Position numbers and translations under genes: made by a program. Shown here in pieces: positions 11,072-23,984 of a DNA stretch of 64,000 bases. The notes below the pieces were generated by a model. It saw only the letters and a list, made by a program, of their open reading frames with translations. It had not been told where the DNA came from and did not search any database. How positions within the stretch are numbered: position 1 is the stretch's first letter; every line of letters begins with the position of its first letter. The DNA comes from Epiperipatus broadwayi (Eukaryota; Onychophora; Udeonychophora; Euonychophora; Peripatidae), in assembly GCA_028023455.1 (NCBI GenBank), contig JAQFVV010006274.1, forward strand, positions 2,980,001 to 3,044,000, read 5' to 3'.

Positions 11072-11159
11072 TGTGAGAGATGATGATCTGGGTCAAAATG
11101 TGAATGCTGGTTTAGCATGAAATCTGTATATTAGAGATCATTTATTGTTTTACATGTAT

Positions 11160-11255
11160 GTGGTCATGTGTATCAGTTGTATAGGATGGAGTGGATAAAT
11201 GTAGGAAGCTTGAAAGTTTGAGGTCAAATCCTTCTACTTATATTTAAATATTACT
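11160..11255 (+). repeat. tRNA-like SINE head (weak)
   Basis: A segment near 11180-11240 has an A-box-like region (GGATGGAGTGGATAAA) followed about 30 bases later by GAGGTCAAATCC, one base short of an RNA polymerase III B box (GGTTCAAATCC). This could be the tRNA-derived head of a SINE forming the spacer between the two direct B repeats. There is no foldable tRNA cloverleaf that I could verify. Confidence 0.25.
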
Positions 11256-11287
11256 TATTTGCCATGTATTCTGGCCATCCCTATTCT

Positions 11288-11518
11288 GTATATTTAAATG
11301 AACACATTAAGTTCCTATATGTGAGGAGTCAGAGTAATTTAAAGTCAACATGGGTATGACAATAATATTGGCATCAACTAGGGCTTTGAGCATTCCATCA
11401 TCAGATTTTCAGTGATATGGATGACTGAAGAGATGGAGGGTGGAGAAGATTGAAGCCTGTCTATTAAAGTTTGAAGAATTACTATCTTAATATAAATTTG
11501 AGCACTGATTATATATAT
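11288..11518 (+). repeat. Direct repeat B, copy 2
   Basis: Second copy of the ~225 bp repeat at 10846-11071. It ends exactly where the LTR-like repeat beginning TGTAACTGAC starts, so the LTR-type element may have inserted at its end. Confidence 0.75.
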
Positions 11519-12726
11519 TGTAACTGACAAAAAATGTACAAGCCACATGAAAATTACCCAAGATCAAGCTGCATGTACATTCCACATTCTGATATCCCAG
11601 AACAATAATTTCTTCTTTTATAGCCTGCTAAGATCTGCTAGACATACATGACATATCCTATTCTAATTAAATTACTGATTACAAAATAATGACAACAGGC
11701 TAAAAAATTAATGAGACATTACAATCTATTTACATATATACTAAAAGATACCCTCCACAATAGCATAAATTGATTGTCTGGTTAATTTATAAACAAGTTA
11801 ATATGTTTAATGAATAATTGATTCAATAATTAAGTTTACTAATGCAATAATTAAGTGTATGCACAGATGTTATATATGGTATAATTATAGTTCTTAACAG
11901 ATATTAAATGAAAGATATAATCTTGCTTGATAGATTAACAATCACTAGCAATTATCATTACAGTTTTAGGATTAATAAACCTACAGTCTGAGGATACAAT
12001 AAATTTACACTATTTAAATAACCAGACTATCATAAATGCTTTCAAGCTGTATTGCAGTTAAATGGTACATAAGCAAAATGTAAGAGGCAACATCAGTATT
12101 ACATTATTTATTGATAGATACATACAAGTGAGCTAGGAGCATGCTGCATTATAGGAATCTACATCTATTGCATATTAAGCATAAGAGTGTCCAAAAAAAT
12201 TTCAAATGGTATCCATGACATAAACAAAGACCAGGCAGATAACAATTGGTAGGAATTTTCATATATCACATACTATTGCACTAAATAAAATAATAAATAA
12301 TAAATTACATATAAGTGAATTTGTATGTCAACAAAACAGTCCAAAGTAAAGGTTGCTTAAAACTGTAATTTATTCAAAGACGATTAAAAAGATAATATTA
12401 ATGTATTCTGAATTCCCTTCATAGTTCATTAAATTACATGTTTAAATTACTGTTTATATTTATGATGAAGTGAAAATGACTGAAAGCAATAAATCACTAA
12501 AAGCATGGCCAAAGATTGTGATAATAAACTTAATTGCTTATATAAAAGGATAGTCAATTAAATTGTGGTGTGATAAAGAGGACAAAACAACAATCCCTTG
12601 CCATTCCAACTTCTATACAGATTTAACAAATAATTACTGATTAAAACATTTTTATTAGAGAGGGGATAAATAATAATTTTATAGATTTATAATATTTTTT
12701 TAAAGTTCATATCTATTTTTTTCAGC
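11519..12726 (-). repeat. LTR-like direct repeat, left copy
   Basis: Aligns with 15921-17156 along almost its whole length. Shared blocks include CACATGAAAAT..ACCCAAGA, ATTTCTTCTTTTATAGC, ACAGATATTAA, TATTTAAATAAC..ACTATCATAAATGCTTTCA and TTTATAGATTTATAATATTT near the right end. Confidence 0.75.
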
Positions 12727-13799
12727 AGTAAAATGTAGAGTTTATTCTTTAGGTATTGGTATATTTCAGCAGACTTAATCCGTTGAACCATAGCTATGGT
12801 GGTGGTAGGTTTTGATCATTATTCAAAATTCGTGAAGTATCTCCAGTAGTAGTTTATTTTTTGCTAGACAGCTAATTTCTCCATAAAGCTTTGGACATTT
12901 GAAGTTTATCTATATAAAGTATACACCTATTGATCACAACTTTCAAGATGTTTCTCTATTGGTTGATAGCTTTTTTTTCTGGATTCAATGATGGACATAT
13001 GGCTTGCACTCTGCTGGCTGGTCAGAGTAAAGCAGATGGCAGCTTTTCTACTCCTGCATAATGTTGGAACCAAAATACATAAATAAACACGGTAGCTGAA
13101 TAAGATAAGATGGATTTCTTAAAGCACAGCAGAATAAGCAGAAACAGAATAATCGGAATAATAATAATCATAAACCATCTTATGAATCTTATTTATATCT
13201 TTTTGACCTGGCTTATCAGAAAATATAGGATCCTTCTGTAGTTATTTGGATTCTTTGATATATTGGCTGTAGATAATGTCTGACCTCTGTTTTGGTCCAC
13301 AGTTTGACCTGACCCATCATACCATTTAAAATTTTTTATCTTTCTTATAAAATAACAGCCTAAATTACCTCAGATATTTGTCAATTAATCTGTTTACAAG
13401 TATTTTAATTACTTTTTCTAGGAATTTCATTTCTACTTTGTAATTGTTAAAAAAAAGAACACACACACATTTTGTTTTAACATACTTTTAAAATAAATTT
13501 ATTATTAGTTATACTGTATACATTTATCTGTGCATATAAATTATATATATAATTAAAATTGTTTAAAATGTTTACTTTTAAAATTCCTCTAAATTTTTTA
13601 AATTATGAACATGAAGACTATATAAATATCACTTAGAATCAGTACAGTTTACCCAAAAGACGAAAACAATAATAATAAAAAGATTTTACTTGTTTAGTAA
13701 AAATTTACATACAAATTTAGTTATAAAAACATACATATCATAAAATAATCTAGATATATCAAGCTCTTTTATTTAGTGTGTCATAAACTATCTATTAAC

Positions 13800-15229
13800 C
13801 CTTTCCACCCTTTGACGTAACTCTCTCCATATAGGAGATAGTTCTTCTCTATCGGGTATAGGAGTAAGTCCTGATGTCCATTTTGGTTCATCCTTTTTTG
13901 ACTACTTGTATTGGTATTTCTCTCATATCTCTCTTTTACAGAAGTTCAATTCTCCCCATTAAAATATTGCATGGCCACTGTATGTAGTCAGGGTTGATCG
14001 ATCCTCTTCAGCTTGTCCAATGGTTCCTTTTGCATATTTCCAAAGTCCACAGTGGTTAGCAATTCTATCATCTTCTCAATATTCTGATGGCTTTGATGCA
14101 GCATAATTTGATGCAAACAGGTATACTACCCCCTCCCAACAATGGGAAAACAGTAAGTGATCTTAATATAGATATCTGTCAGTAGAAAAACTGGGTATGG
14201 ATGTTTTTCAGTAAACCTGGATATTTTTTTTGGAAGACTTTATTCAAGAGCTCATCTTGGCATTCTTCACTTTATGCATCATTGCATACCTATAACCTTC
14301 AAACATCTGTGACTTTGTTCTTAAGATATGGCAACAGTCTTTGGCTTCTTCATGAGGGTTATTGCAGGTCAGTTCAATCTTTTAATCTTTTTGCCAAGTC
14401 CCTAAATATGACAAAGGGTTCTTCCTACACTGCTCTGAAAGCTTTTATTTGAATATTTTTCATAATAATTTGGCTAGTTTGCCCATTCACTTTTCTATTC
14501 TTATCTGTTTATTAACCTTCTGTGTAGTTTATTCTATGTTCTGCACTCTCCTATTATTATTTTTTCCATACTAATAGTTTTCCCTTTCAATTGCCTCCAT
14601 TCTTTGATCAAAGCATATTTTTATTTCTGCACAAGCTTGCCCTATTTCCATTTATAAGCTATATTTCTTTCTACACCTACTGATGCACTCGATACAACTT
14701 TTCCTCTATATTATCCAGTCTATCTTTTAGTTCATCATTGTCTTTCTTCCCTAAGGACTACAGACTTTGTTGCATCTTTAACTAATTCTGCATGGTTTCT
14801 TTTATCTGTATTACTTCTTCTTCTACCCCATCTATTCTTATACTATCTAATCTTATTTCTTTTCTAATTTCATTAACCTTTTCTTTTGCTACCTTTACCT
14901 CTTGCTCTATTTCTTCAATATTTTTACTTAGCTTTGTCTCCACTGTTTTTTGTTGAATTTTGCATCTGATCTGTTCTACCTCTTATCTCCTGTTTCATTT
15001 CTTCCTTCTCTTGCTTCATATCTCCTATATTTTTCCACTAAATCCTCCTGATTCTTTTGTAACATTCCATCATTAACCTCATCATCATTTGTATCTCCAT
15101 TGGCTTTTTTGCTCTTTCAACTACTTGGGGATTTTTAAAAGAAATGGGATTATTTTCCTCCTTGATGCTAGATTGTTTTGCTCTTCCAATTCCATATTTA
15201 TAATGAATATATCTATACACATGCAACAA
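13800..15229 (-). pseudogene. Gag-like coiled-coil region, heavily decayed
   Basis: On the minus strand, from about 15229 down to 13800, sequence with protein-like composition is broken by many stops and frameshifts. The part at 15110-14640 is dominated by E, K, Q, M and R codons (AAGAAAAGG, GAAGAAGAAG, ATGAAACAGG) and would form a long coiled coil. The longest intact piece is 63 codons at 15229-15038. Further on (about 14450-14150) a short run reads like LLNKVFQKKYPGLL, with the flavour of a gag capsid, but I cannot prove homology. It lies between two LTR-like repeats, which is why I call it gag-like. No nucleic-acid-binding knuckle was seen. The opposite-strand open stretch at 14201-14452 is incidental. 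Confidence 0.35.
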
Positions 15230-15920
15230 ATATTTTCTTTATTTTTCTAAAGTAACTCAAAATTTTGCTTGTATAATAATTCTAAAATATTAACTATTAA
15301 TAGTTTAATTATTTACTCCATTCTTCCACACTTATTAGTTGAGCACATGCCAATTCCACACAAAAGTTCTTCATTTGTTGTCTGCATTATGTTCTTTGCT
15401 GATATTGCCTACTTTTAAACTTTCTATAGTGTCTAGATGGTTTTATATATGTATTTATTATGAGATGTTATGTATATATTTATTTTCATACTACTGGCTT
15501 ATTTCATTAAACAAATTAATTTTTTATTATGCATCATGTTATTTGTATATATTTTTTTATTTTCACTATTATCAGTAATTTGTCAAACAAAACTTTTTTT
15601 TTTGATAAATATGTTTTTGCAATCAATAAAATTATTTTTTTCAATCGAAAATAGACTACTTAAAAAGTATTCCCCTTTTTTACTTTACTTCAACCTGTCA
15701 AACTAAAATAAAGATGAACTTATATTATTTAAAATTTCTCCCCTCTACTTTATCCTGCCAAACTAAAATAAAAACAAACTTATTCATTATTATTTTTATA
15801 TTATCAAATTTTTCCAGTATTTTTAAATCAATATATAATTATAACTAGATTTTCCATCTCCTGGATTTCTATTTCTATATGCATTGGCCCCACATTGGGT
15901 ATGATTTTATAAAAAAATAC

Positions 15921-17156
15921 TGTAATTGACAAAAAATATACAACCCACATGAAAATCACCCAAGAGCAAGTTGCGGATGCATTCCACATTCTGACATCCC
16001 AAAAACAACAATTTCTTCTTTTATAGCTTGTTAAGATCAGCTGAACACATAAGAATCTTATCCTATTTTAATTAAGTTATTGACTGCAAAATAATGACAA
16101 AAGAGTAAAAAAGAATGAGCCATTACAATTTATTTATGTATGTACTAAAAGATTACACACACAATATCATAAATTGACTGCCTTGTCAATTTTAAACAAA
16201 TTAATATATTTAATGAATGTTTAATTCAATAATTAAGTTTATTTATGATGTAATTAAATTTATGCTCAGATGTTATATATGGTATAATACAGTTTAAATG
16301 CTTCTTAACAGATATTAATAACTCTGAAAAGATATAAAATAATCATTAGCAATTATTATAGTTTTAAGATTAATAAACCTACAGTTTGAGGATATAATAA
16401 ATGTATAAACTATTTAAATAACTGAACTATCATAAATGCTTTCAGACTGTATTGCAGATAAGTAATTAAATGCTATATAAGCAAAATGTAAAAGGGAACA
16501 TTGGCATTACGCTATTTATTGATAGATGCATATATGTGAACAAGAAGCATGCCATATAATAGAAATTTATATCTATCATGTATTAAGTATAAGAGTGACC
16601 AGAAGTTTCACAAATGGTATCATCCATGACATGTATAAATACAAGGCAGATAATATATGCTAGGAATTTCCATCTACCACATACTATTACACTAAATAAA
16701 ATAATGAATAATGAATTACATACAAATAAATTTTGTAGATAAACAAAAAAACCCAAATAAAAGTTACAGCAGTTCACTTTCCAACAATACTCCCAATTAT
16801 TCTTCCTCCAAACTGGAGGATAGTTTGCTTAAAACTGTAATTTATTCAAAGACAATTAGAAAGATAATATTAATTTATTCTTTCTATGCAACCTGCTTAA
16901 ATTTCCTTCAGGGGTCATTAAATTACAAGTTTAAATTTTGTATTTTCAATGAAGTGAAATGACTAAAAACAATAAATCATTAAAAGCATGGTCAGAGATT
17001 GCAATAATAAAACTATTTGCTTAAATAAAATTATAGTAACTCTTGCCATATCCACTTATAGACAGATTTAACAAACAATTACTGACTAAAATTCTTTGAT
17101 TAGAAAGGAGATAAATAATAGTAATTTTATAGATTTATAATATTTATTTCAGTAAT
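15921..17156 (-). repeat. LTR-like direct repeat, right copy
   Basis: Partner of 11519-12726. Just inside the element on the minus strand after this repeat (about 15890-15905) is TGGGGCCAATG, in a position where a primer-binding site could lie but about 20 bases further in than usual. I cannot match it to a tRNA. Confidence 0.75.
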
Positions 17157-20100
17157 AATAGTTCACAATAATGTGTATATTGCATTGGACTAGCATTCTG
17201 GTGTAGAATTATTCTAACCTCTAGTTCAACTGATAAAATTATGTTTATATCTGAAAAGGAAGACAGTGAGAGAGAGAGAGATTTGTAATTTTTATATTGA
17301 GAGATAGATAGTTTATAAAATGAAGAGTGTTTACTTTAAAATCTGAAACTAATTGGTTATATATGTTTTTTCAGCACTATATATATATATATTGTAATGG
17401 GCACATACACTGTTACATTATTTTTTTTTATTATTAAACATGAAAAAATAAAAGTTCGCAAATAAAAACTTTTTGAAGAATTAAAAATTGAAAATTAAAA
17501 AATCATCTAAACTCTAATATATATAAAATTGCACAGATGAGAAATTAAAAAATTATTAAACGAAACTCTATTTAAAAAAAAGTTTTAAAACTAAATTTTC
17601 AACAAAAACTTAAAAAGATTTAGAGATAAAAATATATATTTAAGTTTGGAAAACACATTAATTAATCATAAAATGGAAACGATTGTTTTAATTAGTTAAA
17701 TGTAAACTAGCCCTTGGGCATTTAAAATGTATAAGCAAAGGTCAAATAGGAGAGAAAAACATTAGGAACAGAATGGTCAATGAAAGAAATCCATCGGGAA
17801 ATCAGACCTCAGAGAAAAGACCATCACCATCAATGATGTAATGCCCATTGGATCCGAAGGTTTACATATAAAAGAAAAAGTTTGGAGATAAATTTTTAGT
17901 GAATGAAGAAAGAGCTGGAGGAGATGTATGACAGCAGTGGTGATATGTGTTAGAGCAGAGTCAAAGGAGAAGGGATTGAAAAGATGCACTCTTCAATCCC
18001 TTCAGTTCTGCTAAAAGGGAAAGAGAAATGACCAATTGTTTCTACATTGAGGACCAGCTAAAGTAAAAGACCTCCAGATGAATCAATAAAACAGCCAACA
18101 CCATACCATTCTCTCCAGGACACAGGAACCCAAATGGCAACAGTTTAAAGATGAACTTTTCTAAACGTAAGAAATATATAATTAATGAACATTTCTAAAC
18201 AAAAAGAACCCTAAATGATAAACTTTTCAATATTCTAAATAGAAGAATTTCCTATCTGACTAAATTTATAATTTTATTTGATGTATTTCTTTTGTAAAAT
18301 CATTTCCATTTATTTATTTATTTATTTATTTTTGTTCTTTAAGTTTTTATTATGATTTCTGTTTTGTGTTAAACTAAATTATATAAATGTTAAATTTAAG
18401 TCGGGCATGAATGGCTATATAGATTTGTTAAGTTTTATTAGGGGAGGGTAATCTTAGGTTATTCATTTTGTAGTTGAATTGGGTCAATGGATTGGATATA
18501 TTGGTGTAATTAGTAGATGTAGTATGAGGTTTGCTTCAAGCAGAATCGCTAGTATATGCCACACACTCCCATTTTGCCTACGGAAGGGATAATAAGATGG
18601 AGAACGCTGTCCTTTCCTATGGAGTTTTTTTTATTCCTCTCCCCCTCAGATAGATGTAGTATTCCTATGTGGACAAGAGTCAATTTCTTCTCTTAACCTA
18701 TATTTGTGCTGTTGTATTCATATTACATTGAATACATCGATATATCAGATGGATTGATGTTGGTTTAACTGCAAACTTTTGGCCTAAGGTTAAATAAGGG
18801 ATAAAATATTTTCTTTTTAAATGCAATCCATGTAGTCTATTCATACTCGACACTTTAAATGCATTAAATTTAAGTTGGGTATAGACACTTGCATGGATTC
18901 ATTATCGGTTAATTTTGTTTTTGGTTTTCGTATTTGATCAAAATATATAGACATTCGGTAAATAATGATACCTTACGGTGAGTATCTAAAATGTATTTAT
19001 TCAGATGTCTTTTAAGTTATTGGTGTCAATGCGGCATCTTATGATGAATGCCATTGGGTTTCTTATAAATTTCCCTCTGCAATTCCATCAATGACTTTAT
19101 ATTTTGATTGTTTATGTTTATTTTGAAATGTTTTTAACTGTGTAATCTATGTAACTGATCTATACTCAACATTATAAAACAAACCTTTATAAATCCATCT
19201 GTGCGAATTTATAAAAATTAAAATGTAAATTAAAATCTAAAATCAAAGTTAAAAATGTAAAACTGATACTAAAATTATTTTTAAATCTTATATATGTTTA
19301 AATAAATGTTTCTGTGTTATTTCTGGCAGTGGTTTCCTTTATTTTGAAAATGTTTTTGGATAAGAATTATTTTATTATCTCTGCATCTCCACTGAGCTAG
19401 TGAAATTGGGCTAATGATCAGAATAAAATATAGATTACAAATTTTTTTTCTTAACTTACATATCTGCCTACTCTATAAATTTTCTAGGTTCAAATGCCTA
19501 GATGGCACCCTTGTAGTGCAGATACGTTAAGTCATCTTTCTCCCTGATCGTTATAATATATATATTGTGCCCTTTTTATTGGTACACCAATCATAAAACA
19601 AATTGGGAATAAATTTTAAGATATATAATTTTAAATTTTATACAATCAAAAATATTTACTTATTAAATTATGAAAAATAAGTCATTTTAGTTATCTTAGG
19701 GTTCAAACTTGGGTTTAGTTAGTTTAAAGTATATAAATGCTATAAATCCTGGGTAAAATATTTATTTTCAAAAGTATATAAAAGATTAAATAAAATATAA
19801 ATTAATAATAATATTTGATAATAAGTAATCATTTGATAATATTTAAAATTGCAGGGACGCTTAAATCTAATCTTATAAATAAAAATATGCATTATATAGA
19901 TAGATAATCATGTCTCTGTGCATCTAATATTATAAAGCAATGACTATTTGCAATGAAATCTTAATTTACTTGCAATGAAATCTTAATTTACTTTTAAAAA
20001 ATTGAATAAATAATTAATATTTATTTTATCAACATTATAATAAAAGGGTTATAAAATTAATCTCGGATATAGTCGGTATAAAAATAAAATTAAAATGATA

Positions 20101-21297
20101 TAAATTGTAGTTTTATTAAGTTCATAAAAGGTTTTTTTTATTAATAGTAAATATTTTAAAGAGATAATATTTGTTTTAAAAATGGTTAAACTAATTAGTG
20201 GTGGAAGAATTGACCAATGGGAAAGTACAATTTAGAATAAATTAATATCCAGCAGACAATGTTTTTAAGAAAAAAAATTGGAGGGAAAATTGAGGGATAG
20301 AAAATCAAGATTACAGATGGGAGGAAAAAGTAACTTTTTTTGTCTCTAAAAGTTGCTTGAATTATTTTAAATCTTATTACTTTTTTCTAAAAAAGTAATT
20401 GATTATGATTTACTTAAAAATTTAAAACTATAAATATAAAGGTTTTGTTAAAATGTAGAGTAAAAGAAAGTTCAATCTCTACTAACAATTTAATTGTTTT
20501 TGAAAAATATCTTGAAGTCATTACATAGAAAAAAATATTAGAAGAATGAAAGGAAAAAGTTGTACATTTATACCAAAATGTTGTAAAGTAAGCAAGGAAA
20601 ATACTGTGAGTATTATGTTAATACATAATTTAATTAATAAGTAAGATAAAATATTTATGCAAGGCTATCATAGTTGGACAAGATTAAGTCAGAATTGATG
20701 GATAAATAAATAAATAATTATTCCTGACAGAGTTAAGTATACATTTTTAAAGATAATTAAAACTAAATGAATAATGAATAGTAACAGAAATATTTGTGTA
20801 TGCAAAAGTTTACCGAGTATTAAAAGAGAACATATAAAAGTGTATCTGAATGAAAATTTCAATGGTATAAAAGGTATAAATAGATCATTGTTAGTTTTAG
20901 TATAACTTTCATTAATAATAAAATTTTATGATAAGTTATGTATATGGTAAATGAAGGATTAAAAGTTAGAAGAATATATGAATGTAATACAAGGCAAGTG
21001 TAAAGGGAAAATTTTAAATGAAAATTATATTTATACTTGTAATAAATCATAGTGGTCTATTCAGAAAATGAAAGAATTATTTATCAAAACTGTAAATGAA
21101 AAAACAAGATCAGTGGAAAAATTAAAGAATTACTGAAGACTACTAATAAAGAATAAATATGTATGAGAGGAGAAAAAATTGAATAAATCAATGGAACAAA
21201 CATTAGCTTATTTGAGAATATAAAATGTATATTAAAGATAATGCCATTCTATATTTAAAGAGAAGGTTTAAATGTTCTAGCTTAAGTGATAAATAGG
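17157..21297. other. AT-rich stretch with simple repeats only
   Basis: Holds a GA microsatellite (about 17268-17281), a TATTTATTTATT run (about 18309-18331), a 22-base tandem duplication (about 19958-20000, unit GCAATGAAATCTTAATTTACTT) and a patch of moderate G+C content at 17700-18120 and 18400-18700 without a credible reading frame. The segment near 19485-19575 (TTTTCTAGGTTCAAATGCCTAG, GGCACCC, TATATTGTGCCC) loosely resembles 32105-32530, so both may be decayed copies of one repeat. No gene is supported. Confidence 0.4.
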
Positions 21298-21445
21298 TAT
21301 AACAATGAGTTAGTGAAATATACACATAATAGTAGTTACATATAAGTATTATAAAAAGATGGGATATATCTGTGTTTGAATATAATATTGAAAATGGTAA
21401 ATGGTAATATTTAAATTTTGATCTTATGTTTAACTATTGGTAAAT
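21298..21445 (+). repeat. Direct duplication C, copy 1
   Basis: About 145 bp matching 21918-22063: shared AGTGAAATATACACATAA, AGTAGTTACATAT, AAGATGGGATAT, TGTTTGAATATAATATTGAA and TTTAAATTTTGATCTTATG. The copies are about 620 bp apart. The encoded peptides are not open and I do not recognise the source. Confidence 0.75.
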
Positions 21446-21917
21446 GGTGATTGATAAAGAAATAATGCAAGGACTGAAGTATAATAAATGTAGGAAGTAT
21501 TTAAATAAAATATATTATGCAAGTTGAAAGTAACCTTTGATTGTAAAGAAGGGAAAAGGAAACCAAAACATTGTAAATAACCTGTTAGCATTGGAATTTT
21601 ATAGTTTTGGTGATTTTCTTATGAGAACAAAAGGAGCAGAAGTGAAAGGAATGTTGATGAATAACTAGTCTGAAGCATTGAGAATGATTGGAATACCATT
21701 AAAAATTAAAGTTTTTTAAAGATGAACTTATATAAAAAAAATTGTAACATAATATTTATATATAATTTAATTTTATACTTTAAAATAATCATTATCAATA
21801 TAAGGGGATAAGTCAATAAATGAAGAAATTAATAATTAATTTGATTTATTTACCTATGTAACTAATTGTTTAAAGTTTTTATTTTATTAAATATTATTAG
21901 ATAGTTAAAATAAATGG

Positions 21918-22063
21918 GTGTAAACAATGTACTAGTGAAATATACACATAAAAGTAGTTACATATGTGTATTACAAGAAGATGGGATATGTCTCTGTTTG
22001 AATATAATATTGAAAATGGTAGATGGTGATATTTAAATTTTGATCTTATGCTTAACTATTAAT
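21918..22063 (+). repeat. Direct duplication C, copy 2
   Basis: Second copy of the ~145 bp duplication, with about ten differences from the copy at 21298-21445. Confidence 0.75.
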
Positions 22064-23450
22064 AATTTAATATAATTGTAATAGAGTCATAACTAATTAT
22101 AGTCTGTAATTCTTTATAGGGTATTATTTATAAGAAATGTATGAAACAGGTATAGATTAAAAATAGGAAGGTAATAACAGAGTTGTTTATATAAAATGAA
22201 AATAAGGATTTTTATTTTAAGATGCACCAAATAGTGGTCTCTTAACCTTTAGTATAGTATCATAAATTGTAAACTGAAATTAGTTCATGAGAAAATAAGT
22301 TATCATATTTGAAAGTGTAGAGTATAAAAGTTTCATTCTCTTTTGTATTTCATTATAAATTTTGATAATAAGATGATAGAAAAATTGTGTATGATCTCAG
22401 AAAACAAATTAATGATTTCATAATATCATATTAATATCATCTTAGTGCAAAATAAAAAGAGAAAGATTAAATGGTGAATATCATAAAATATAAACACAGA
22501 TAAATATGTAATATTTCATCATATTGCAATGATATTATTTTACTTAAGAAATAAAACAATAGTCAATATTTTAAAATCTTATATTTTGCAGCATAATCTA
22601 TAAGGGATCATGAGAGAAAATCAAATCCATGAAAAAGGGAATGATTATTTAATAAATACACACAATTTTGTTATATAAGAAATAAAGTTAAATATAACAA
22701 CACCATATTGTATGAGAAGGGAGTTTTTTAATTTTAAATATCTAATTGTATTTAAAGGGAATAGAAATGTTCAAATGTTTATATATGTTAATGTAATATA
22801 TTGTTATATAATGTTATAAATATTGTTATTTACTAAGTTACATAGTATTTTAAAATAATTACTGAAAGATCTTGTAAATGATATAATTAAAATTGATGTT
22901 TAAAAGTTAAATTAAGTATCAAGAGTTGCATTTCTTTTGTTAGTGACATCATCACTACACCATCTTCAAAGAGTCTTAAGTGTAATACCCACATTAGCCA
23001 AAGCATACAGTTTGAGATTTGAATGAGAAATTAATTAAATTGCTTTGATCATATAAATCATTAATAAAATATATTGCAAATTTATTAAAATTTGTTTATT
23101 TATATGACATTAGAGTATGAATTAGTTATTATTTAAAGTTATAAATTATGATTGCAATTTAGATAACAATAGTTATTTATTATTAAATATTAGAGAACAT
23201 AAATACAAAGTAGTGATATAATTTAAATTATAGATTAGGATTATATATCTTTTCTTAATTAAGACACTACCTATAAAATTAAATAAAATCCCTCATGATA
23301 TCTTATGGGTGGAATAAATAGCTAACTAAAGATCAATGATAATCTTGAGATCTCCTTAGTATAATACTATTATTGTGTTTATTATTAATTATAAGCTAAT
23401 AAAAGTAATAATAAGAGATTGTATTTATATTATTCAAATATTGTAGTTCT
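22064..23450. other. AT-rich spacer, nothing recognised
   Basis: A+T-rich sequence without open reading frames above chance and without relation to the repeat families identified in the window. Confidence 0.45.
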
Positions 23451-23455
23451 GATGA

Positions 23456-23487
23456 AGACTGCTAGACAGTCGAAACTGTAAGGAAAA
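23456..23487 (+). ncRNA. Hammerhead-like core motif with 5 bp hairpin
   Basis: CTGATGA, one extra A, then a perfect hairpin GACTG-CTAGA-CAGTC, then GAAAC. The order CTGATGA / stem II / GAAAC is the hammerhead-ribozyme core. The unpaired extra A at the base of stem II departs from consensus, and I see no clear stem III or cleavage triplet downstream. The following AAATAAAG and poly-A/T run could be the 3' tail of a retroelement. Treat it as a relic until a covariance search is done. Confidence 0.35.
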
Positions 23488-23915
23488 TAAAGAAGTTTTT
23501 AAGAAAATTGAAGTGTATATGAAAGTAGTGTTATAAGCAATATATATACATATGAGATCAGTATACAATAAAATGATAGTTTACATTTATTAATTAATTT
23601 AACTGAAAGTTAATAATTATAAATATTTTATTGCATTTTTGTAATTACAAGCTTATAAAAGTAATGTCACATTATATATGACTTGCTTTATTAATTATTA
23701 TATTTATTAAAGTATTATTGTTAGTCATGGAATTTTTATGCCATTGAGAAAATACTTATGTGGTCTTGTTAATAAGTGGGTCTCATAATCGTTAATATTA
23801 ATCAAACATAATTTAGAAATAATTAGGAGCATCAAATTATATTTAGATCAAGTGACAGTATAGCCTAATTTAGGGACTTGTCATGTTTTCTAGGGATCAT
23901 TGTCCTATTAGCAGG

Positions 23916-23918
<3 letters not shown>

Positions 23919-23981
<63 letters not shown>
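23919..23981. repeat. (AT)n microsatellite
   Basis: About 60 bases of uninterrupted AT dinucleotide. Confidence 0.95.

Positions 23982-23984
<3 letters not shown>

Larger units (their letters stand above)
11519..17156 (-). mobile_element. Decayed LTR-type retroelement (tentative), about 5.6 kb
   Basis: Two ~1.2 kb direct repeats (11519-12726 and 15921-17156) flank a ~3.2 kb internal region. The repeats begin TGTAAYTGACAAAAAAT and appear to end near TTTCA, so TG...CA termini are plausible. Minus orientation is inferred from a gag-like coiled-coil region on that strand next to the right repeat. By eye the repeats differ by many substitutions and small indels, so the insertion is old. No pol motifs (protease, YMDD-type RT, integrase) were seen, so this may be a large non-autonomous derivative. 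No target-site duplication was found. Alternative: two independent copies of an interspersed repeat. Confidence 0.5.

Noticed and set aside
14201-14452. 83-codon plus-strand open stretch
   Set aside because: It is antisense to the decayed gag-like region; the protein-like signal is on the minus strand.
18535-18560. AGAATCGCTAGTA as a trace of small-subunit rRNA
   Set aside because: Only about ten bases resemble the rRNA; flanks do not match.
19480-19510. tRNA gene with TTCAAAT T-loop
   Set aside because: Only a T-arm-like hairpin is present; no D or anticodon arm or acceptor stem can be built.
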